10,793 bases of DNA from Gammaproteobacteria bacterium (GTDB lineage Bacteria; Pseudomonadota; Gammaproteobacteria; JAABTG01): contig JASJBY010000096.1 in the NCBI GenBank assembly GCA_030066245.1, positions 1 to 10,793 of the forward strand. Direction: 5' to 3'. Under the pieces are notes generated by a model. That model was not told the origin of the DNA. It searched no databases and saw only the letters and a list, made by a program, of their open reading frames with translations. The translations under genes and the position numbers were made by a program. Below, piece after piece: positions 6,951 through 10,793 of the stretch. Position 1 is the first letter of the stretch. Each line of letters begins with the position of its first letter.

Positions 6951-6958
6951 TCCTCCCC
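6951..6958 (-). promoter_or_regulatory. Ribosome binding site fixing the HDOD start
   Basis: GGGGAGGA on the minus strand, five bases before the ATG at 6943-6945. The upstream ATG in the same frame (7026) would translate an arginine-rich stretch that contains the hairpin at 6986-7006 and lacks family similarity. Confidence 0.7.
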
Positions 6959-6985
6959 GACCGCTCCGCTGTCTTATCAAGTGGA

Positions 6986-7006
6986 CCGGGAGTTCGACGC
7001 TCCCGG
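6986..7006 (-). promoter_or_regulatory. Perfect 7-bp hairpin in the HDOD leader
   Basis: CCGGGAG (6986-6992) and CTCCCGG (7000-7006) pair perfectly around a seven-base loop. It lies 27 bases upstream of the Shine-Dalgarno of the HDOD gene, so on the minus strand it would be in the 5' untranslated leader. No T-run follows, so it is not an attenuator of the standard type. Confidence 0.45.
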
Positions 7007-7027
7007 CTCTGTCCCCGACTGCGCACC

Positions 7028-7042
7028 GCCAGCCATGCTGGC
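7028..7042 (-). promoter_or_regulatory. Second inverted repeat upstream of the HDOD gene
   Basis: GCCAGC-CAT-GCTGGC, a perfect 6-bp inverted repeat with a three-base centre, 82 bases upstream of the HDOD start. It could be a second leader hairpin or an operator. A TGATAGACT (extended -10-like, minus strand, 7078-7086) lies upstream and would place both repeats in the transcript. Confidence 0.35.
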
Positions 7043-7100
7043 CTGCCGGCGCAGTCCTCGCGCCGTCATGTGGCTGAAGTCTATCACGTTCCCTTCCTAA

Positions 7101-7127
7101 TAAAGATCTAAATCCCCGCGCCGACTA
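7101..7127 (+). promoter_or_regulatory. Candidate sigma-28 (FliA) promoter of the adaptor operon
   Basis: TAAAGATC (7101-7108), exactly 11 bases, then GCCGACTA (7120-7127). The enterobacterial FliA consensus is TAAAGTTT-N11-GCCGATAA. Each half matches at six of eight positions, including the key TAAAG and GCCGA cores. Transcription would start near 7134, giving a leader of about 90 bases to the ATG at 7224. The surrounding 40 bases are the most AT-rich part of this divergent region. Confidence 0.5.
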
Positions 7128-7223
7128 CGTTTGTGGAAAACCCACGGGGTTCGGGGATGGCGCGCGCGTGCCCGACACCGGTCAGCGGGTCCTTAAAGGC
7201 GCCGAGTTTATCCGCCCGACTTC

Positions 7224-8996
7224 ATGAAGATAGATGCGTATGCGCAGTCGTGGCTCGCCCTGCAGTGCAAGATGATCGCCGGTGCCTCCCGAGGACTGGT
7301 CGCGCTGGGTGCACCCGACCAGGGGCCATACCAGCCGGCCGCCTACTGGCCGGAGGGCCGGCGCAGCACGCCAGGCCTGTCAGCGACGGCCCAGCGCGCC
7401 ATCACGGAGAAAAAGGGCGTAATGCAGGAAATCGAGAACGCTGAACCCTCAAAGGGCGCCCCCTTGAGCCGGGTCGCCTGCCCGTTGCTTGTCAATGGCC
7501 GTATCTTCGGTGTCGTGGCCATCGAGATGTCCGACCGACCGGAGCCCCAGCAGCGTGCGGTGCTGCAACTGCTGCAGTGGAGCTCAGCGTGGCTGGAGGT
7601 ACTCTTCAACCAACAGGCCTTCGCCGGACGAGACCAGCTCGTCAGTGTTCTTCAGATCACCGCCGCGTGCCTGGAACAATCACGGTTCCAGGCCGCGACA
7701 ACGGCCCTCGCCAACGACCTGGCCACCCGCCTGTCGTGCGACCGGGTCAGCATCGGTCTTGTCCGCGGCGGCCACGTTCGCCTGCACGCGCTTTCCCACA
7801 GCGCCCGATTCGGAAGGAAGACCAATCTGGTCCGGGCTATCGAGGCGGCCATGGAGGAGGCGCTGGATCAGAACGACACAGTGCTGGTCCCCGCCGCCGA
7901 GGACGCCGCCCCGCAGATAGCGCGGGCTCACGAGACGCTGCTCCGCCAGCACGGCGCCCGCACGGTCTGCACGGTGCCACTGGCCGAGAACGGTCGCCCG
8001 GTGGGTGCGGTGACCCTGGAGCGTTCCAGTGACCGAGTCTTCGCGCCGGACACCATCACTCTGTGTCGTCACATGGCTACCCTCACCGGCCCCATCCTCG
8101 AGCTGAAACGTCGCGAGGACCGCTGGTTAGCCGCCAAAGCCTGGGACAGCCTGCACGGCCAACTCGCCCGACTGCTGGGCGCCGGTCACCTGAAGCTCAA
8201 GGTCGCCGTCGCGGGCGGCGCCGCGCTGGTGGCCTTCCTGGCCGTGGCGGACGGCGCCTACCGGGTCACTGCACCAGCAACGCTGGAAGGCACGGTCCAG
8301 CGGGTCGTGGTGGCACCCATGGACGGCTTCGTCGCCGCCGCATCGGTACGGGCGGGAGACATCGTGCGCGAAGGCCAGACCCTGTCCCGCCTCAAGGACA
8401 AAGATCTGAAGCTCGAGCGATTGAAGTGGGTCAGCCAGCGCGAACAGCTGCTTCGGGAGCATCGGAGCGCGCTGGTGACGGACGACCGCGCTCAGGTAAG
8501 CATACTCAACGCCCAGATTGACCAGGCAGAAGCCGAGGTGGCATTGCTCGACGAACAGCTGTCCCGCACCCACATGGTAGCCCCCATCGACGGCATCGTG
8601 GTCAGCGGTGATCTGAGCCAGTCAATCGGCGCCCCGGTACAACGCGGTGACGTGCTGTTTGAAGTCGCTCCTCTGGACTCTTATCGCCTGATCCTGGAAG
8701 TAGACGAACGCGACATAGCCGATCTGGCGGTGGATCAGGAGGGCAAGCTTGCTCTCTCCGGAATGCCCGGCGAGATCCTGCCCATTACGGTGGAGAAGAT
8801 CACGCCGGTAGCCGTTTCCCGGGAGGGCCGCAACTTCTTCCGCGTGGAGGCACACGTCGAAGGCCAGGCCGAGCGACTCCGACCCGGCATGGAAGGGGTA
8901 GGGAAAATTCATATCGACTCCAGAAAACTTCTCTGGATCTGGACCCACCGGCTAACGGACTGGCTGCGGCTGTGGGCGTGGTCCTGGTGGCCCTAG
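7224..8996 (+). CDS. GAF-GAF-HlyD membrane fusion (adaptor) protein
   Basis: 590-residue fusion. Residues 1-130 form a degenerate GAF domain (SRVACPLLVNGRIFGVVAIEMS is its late strand block). Residues 138-295 form a second GAF (LATRLSCDRVSIGLV..., then ARTVCTVPLAENGRPVGAVTLER). A single membrane span lies at about 324-343, placing the GAFs in the cytosol. The periplasmic HlyD part follows: first lipoyl half (350-393, VVAPMDGFV...VREGQTLSRL), alpha-hairpin (395-448), second lipoyl half (450-483, MVAPIDGIVVSGDL) and beta-barrel (488-565). The C-terminus is tryptophan-rich (WIWTHRLTDWLRLWAWSWWP), an unusual amphipathic or membrane-seeking tail. The alpha-hairpin is short, so a docking partner rather than a long TolC-type channel is likely. 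No Shine-Dalgarno precedes the ATG, and no in-frame start exists upstream before a TAA at 7194. First gene of an operon with the adaptor at 9007. Confidence 0.88.
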   Translation: MKIDAYAQSWLALQCKMIAGASRGLVALGAPDQGPYQPAAYWPEGRRSTPGLSATAQRAITEKKGVMQEIENAEPSKGAPLSRVACPLLVNGRIFGVVAIEMSDRPEPQQRAVLQLLQWSSAWLEVLFNQQAFAGRDQLVSVLQITAACLEQSRFQAATTALANDLATRLSCDRVSIGLVRGGHVRLHALSHSARFGRKTNLVRAIEAAMEEALDQNDTVLVPAAEDAAPQIARAHETLLRQHGARTVCTVPLAENGRPVGAVTLERSSDRVFAPDTITLCRHMATLTGPILELKRREDRWLAAKAWDSLHGQLARLLGAGHLKLKVAVAGGAALVAFLAVADGAYRVTAPATLEGTVQRVVVAPMDGFVAAASVRAGDIVREGQTLSRLKDKDLKLERLKWVSQREQLLREHRSALVTDDRAQVSILNAQIDQAEAEVALLDEQLSRTHMVAPIDGIVVSGDLSQSIGAPVQRGDVLFEVAPLDSYRLILEVDERDIADLAVDQEGKLALSGMPGEILPITVEKITPVAVSREGRNFFRVEAHVEGQAERLRPGMEGVGKIHIDSRKLLWIWTHRLTDWLRLWAWSWWP

Positions 8997-9000
8997 GTGA
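8995..9000 (+). promoter_or_regulatory. Ribosome binding site overlapping the upstream stop codon
   Basis: AGGTGA overlaps the TAG stop (8994-8996) of the GAF-HlyD gene. In-frame starts lie at 8998 (GTG), 9001 (ATG) and 9007 (ATG). Only 9007 has a normal spacing (six bases), so it is preferred. The arrangement suggests translational coupling of the two adaptors. Confidence 0.6.
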
Positions 9001-9006
9001 ATGAAA

Positions 9007-10575
9007 ATGAGAGCCTTTGAGCGATTCCGGTCCGTTAGCCATTCCGATCTCGTCGGGCGAGGGCCCAAGCGCGCCAGGCCTGACCTGCGCCTGGGCCTTG
9101 CCTCGCTCTTGATAGCCGCAATGAGTCCGGCCCACGGCTTACCCACCCTCGACTGTGTCATCAAGCCCTATGTCACGGTGGAGCTGGGAAGTCCGGTAGA
9201 GGGCGTTATCGAAGAGATCGCCGTACAGCGCAACGACCTCATTACCAGGGGGCAGGTGCTGGCGCGGCTCAAATCGGACGTGGAGCAGGCGACCGTATCA
9301 CTGGCCAAGGCCCGTGCCGGCCTTGATGGTGCCGTGGACGCACGTCGCGCCGCACTGGAGTTCGGCAAACGCAAACAGGCCCGCACGGACGAGCTCTACG
9401 AAAAGAAAGCAGTTCCCTTCCACGTCAAGGACGAGGCGGAAACTGACGCGCGCATTGCCCGCCTGAAGCTTGTGGAGGCCGAGGAGAACAAGCTGGTCGC
9501 CCGGCTGGAGCTCCAGCGTGCTGTGGAGCTTCTCAATCAGCGCACCATCCCCAGCCCCATAGACGGGGTCGTGGTGGAGCGCATGATGGCGCCCGGCGAG
9601 TTTGTGGACGACAAGCCACTCCTGGAATTGGCGCAGCTGGATCCATTACGGGTCGAAGTGATCCTCCCGGTGACCATGTACGGGTCCATCGAGGAAGGCA
9701 TGCGCGCCGTCGTCGAGCCGGAGCTGCCGGGCTCCAGACGCTACCTGGCGACGGTTTCCTCCGTGGACCGTGTACTGGACGGTTCCAGCGGTACCTTCGG
9801 CGCTCGCCTCCTCCTGCCCAACCCGGACTATGCCCTTCCGGGCGGCCTACGCTGCAGGCTCCGGCCCCTGGAGAAAGGCGAGCTGCCGCCGGCAGGCGCA
9901 GTCGACGCAACGACCGCGCCACTCACGCCCCTGGAAAAGGCCAAGCCGCTGGCTGTCCCGCCTACCGCCAACGTGGCGCGCAGCGAACCGGTGCAGCAGG
10001 CACCATCGGTCAAGCATGTGGCTCCGATGGAGAAGGCCCCCGAGCAGCCCTCGCCCGAGCCGGTCGCCAGTGCGGCGGTAAACACCCCGCAGCCTCGTGT
10101 TTGCGGAACGGTTGGCCCTATCAAGACGGTTGCCCAAACGAACCAGCTCTCCGAGGCCCTGGCCGGGAAGGCGACCCAGATCAGCCGCAGGGTGGCCAAA
10201 TCCGCCCGCATCGCCCGTTATCTGGTGCTGACACCTGAAAAACAGAGCCTTGCGGATGCCAAGCGCCTGGCCCACGAGCTTAACCGGCAGGGTGTCCAGC
10301 ACCTCCGGGCAATACCCCGAGGCCCCTACGCGGGCCACGTGTCCCTAGGCCTGTTTTTGACCAAGGCCAATGCCGAGAAGCACCGCGACAGTCTGGCGTC
10401 GCAGGGCATCGAAGCCATCCTGAAAACCCGCTACCGAGAGCAACAGCAAACCTGGCTGGATTTAGAGTTCTCAGACCGAAATCAGAATGCCATAAGCCAG
10501 GTTCTGCGCGAGGCAGGCCGGGGGTTGTCTCTGACTCGAAGGGACTGCCCCATGCTGAAGACAGCGCAGAAGTAG
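9007..10575 (+). CDS. Periplasmic HlyD-type adaptor with C-terminal SPOR domain
   Basis: 522-residue protein counted from the ATG at 9007. A basic N-terminal stretch of about 28 residues precedes a hydrophobic segment (29-43, LGLASLLIAAMSPAHG), acting as signal or anchor. The adaptor part follows: first lipoyl half (50-90, VELGSPVEGVIEEIAV...RGQVLARL), alpha-hairpin (91-178), second lipoyl half (180-210, IPSPIDGVVVERMMAPGEFV) and beta-barrel (212-288). A Pro/Ala-rich linker (289-362) leads to a SPOR-like domain (about 365-488: CGTVGP, RYLVLTP, DAKRLAHELNRQGV, HVSLGLFLTKANAEKHRDSL, TRYREQQQTWLDLEF). SPOR domains bind peptidoglycan lacking stem peptides, mostly at division septa. Cys366 and Cys514 flank the domain and may pair. 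Two bases from the upstream stop to the first possible start (8998 GTG) imply one operon with the GAF-HlyD gene. The fusion of SPOR to an adaptor is uncommon. Confidence 0.85.
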   Translation: MRAFERFRSVSHSDLVGRGPKRARPDLRLGLASLLIAAMSPAHGLPTLDCVIKPYVTVELGSPVEGVIEEIAVQRNDLITRGQVLARLKSDVEQATVSLAKARAGLDGAVDARRAALEFGKRKQARTDELYEKKAVPFHVKDEAETDARIARLKLVEAEENKLVARLELQRAVELLNQRTIPSPIDGVVVERMMAPGEFVDDKPLLELAQLDPLRVEVILPVTMYGSIEEGMRAVVEPELPGSRRYLATVSSVDRVLDGSSGTFGARLLLPNPDYALPGGLRCRLRPLEKGELPPAGAVDATTAPLTPLEKAKPLAVPPTANVARSEPVQQAPSVKHVAPMEKAPEQPSPEPVASAAVNTPQPRVCGTVGPIKTVAQTNQLSEALAGKATQISRRVAKSARIARYLVLTPEKQSLADAKRLAHELNRQGVQHLRAIPRGPYAGHVSLGLFLTKANAEKHRDSLASQGIEAILKTRYREQQQTWLDLEFSDRNQNAISQVLREAGRGLSLTRRDCPMLKTAQK

Positions 10576-10600
10576 CCCAGCCGATCCGCAGCTTTTCCTC

Positions 10601-10617
10601 CGCTGGCACCACCAGCG
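10601..10617. repeat. Small inverted repeat after the adaptor operon
   Basis: CGCTGG (10601-10606), CACCA and CCAGCG (10612-10617) form a perfect 6-bp stem with a five-base loop, 25 bases after the stop of the SPOR adaptor. No T-run follows it on the plus strand (ccacgtctcg), so it is at best a weak or Rho-dependent terminator element. Confidence 0.3.
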
Positions 10618-10793
10618 CCACGTCTCGAACCATCCGGTCAACCAAGTTCGTCCCTCCCCTCTCGCATTTCGCGTGGCGAAGGCGACCTGGGTCACAGTCT
10701 TGACAGGCACCTTCGCCAGCGCAGGGAGCGTGCGCTCAAGCTTTTTCCGTGCGCACCCGAAAACGAAGGTGATGGGATCCGTCCCGGGCCGGT
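10618..10793 (-). other. Right edge: coding-like minus-strand stretch, unassigned
   Basis: No firm gene. On the minus strand, one frame from the right edge is open past 10650 and reads protein-like residues (TDPITFVFGCARKKLERTL, then PALAKVPVKTVTQVAFATR), with about 60 percent purine-first codons. Near 10645 this frame turns into Trp/Cys-rich nonsense while another frame becomes protein-like (LVDRMVRDVALVVPAEEKL from a TTG preceded by GGGGAGGG). The pattern could be a frameshifted or decayed gene, or the end of one gene and start of another. No family was recognised and no stop was found before the SPOR adaptor gene. Confidence 0.25.

Noticed and set aside
7194..7220. Second TAAA...GCCCGAC resemblance to a FliA promoter
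   Set aside because: The spacer is wrong for the consensus and the site would end at the start codon. The match at 7101-7127 is much better.
10674..10718. Inverted repeat TGGCGAAGG / CCTTCGCCA
   Set aside because: The nine-base arms are perfect, but the loop is 27 bases and no T-run follows. It lies in the unassigned coding-like stretch and may be chance.

Overview
GC-rich chromosomal DNA from a gammaproteobacterium. The evidence is a full-length tail-specific protease of the Prc/Tsp type, a PBP7-type D-Ala-D-Ala endopeptidase very close in sequence to enterobacterial PbpG, and periplasmic proteins with SPOR and HlyD domains. The genus cannot be settled from the window; a free-living, possibly marine or halophilic, motile lineage would fit. 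No rRNA, tRNA, CRISPR array, insertion sequence or phage gene was recognised.

Layout. Positions 1-56 hold what looks like the first codons of a minus-strand gene leaving the window. A 332-base gap with a striking two-tier inverted repeat (118-156) separates it from prc (389-2491, minus). prc is divergent from pbpG (2794-3729, plus) across a 302-base region with a TATACT -10-like box on each strand. pbpG converges on an orphan NMT1/SsuA-like substrate-binding protein (3726-4874, minus), and their stop codons overlap in one TTAA. Two small plus-strand genes of unknown function follow: a one-TM exported protein with two cysteines (5058-5360) and a five-cysteine protein whose C-terminal half resembles the cysteine motif of Mu gpF-like head proteins (5625-5996). 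An HDOD-domain gene (6100-6945, minus) has a leader with two perfect hairpins. It is divergent from a two-gene operon: an inner-membrane adaptor with two cytosolic GAF domains fused to a HlyD-type periplasmic part (7224-8996), then a second periplasmic adaptor with a C-terminal SPOR domain (9007-10575). The last ~200 bases hold no firm gene.

How the genes may work together. Prc and PBP7 both act in periplasmic murein turnover (in E. coli, Prc controls the level of a murein endopeptidase and PBP7 is itself an endopeptidase), so the divergent pair reads as a cell-wall remodelling unit. The GAF-HlyD plus HlyD-SPOR pair is the most unusual part. One adaptor carries a cytosolic sensory module and the other a peptidoglycan-binding module, which suggests an export or envelope system sensed from the cytosol and anchored at denuded septal murein. 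A good match to the flagellar sigma-28 (FliA) promoter, with the exact 11-base spacer, lies upstream of this operon and suggests co-expression with late motility genes. The transporter or protease partner of the adaptors is not in the window.
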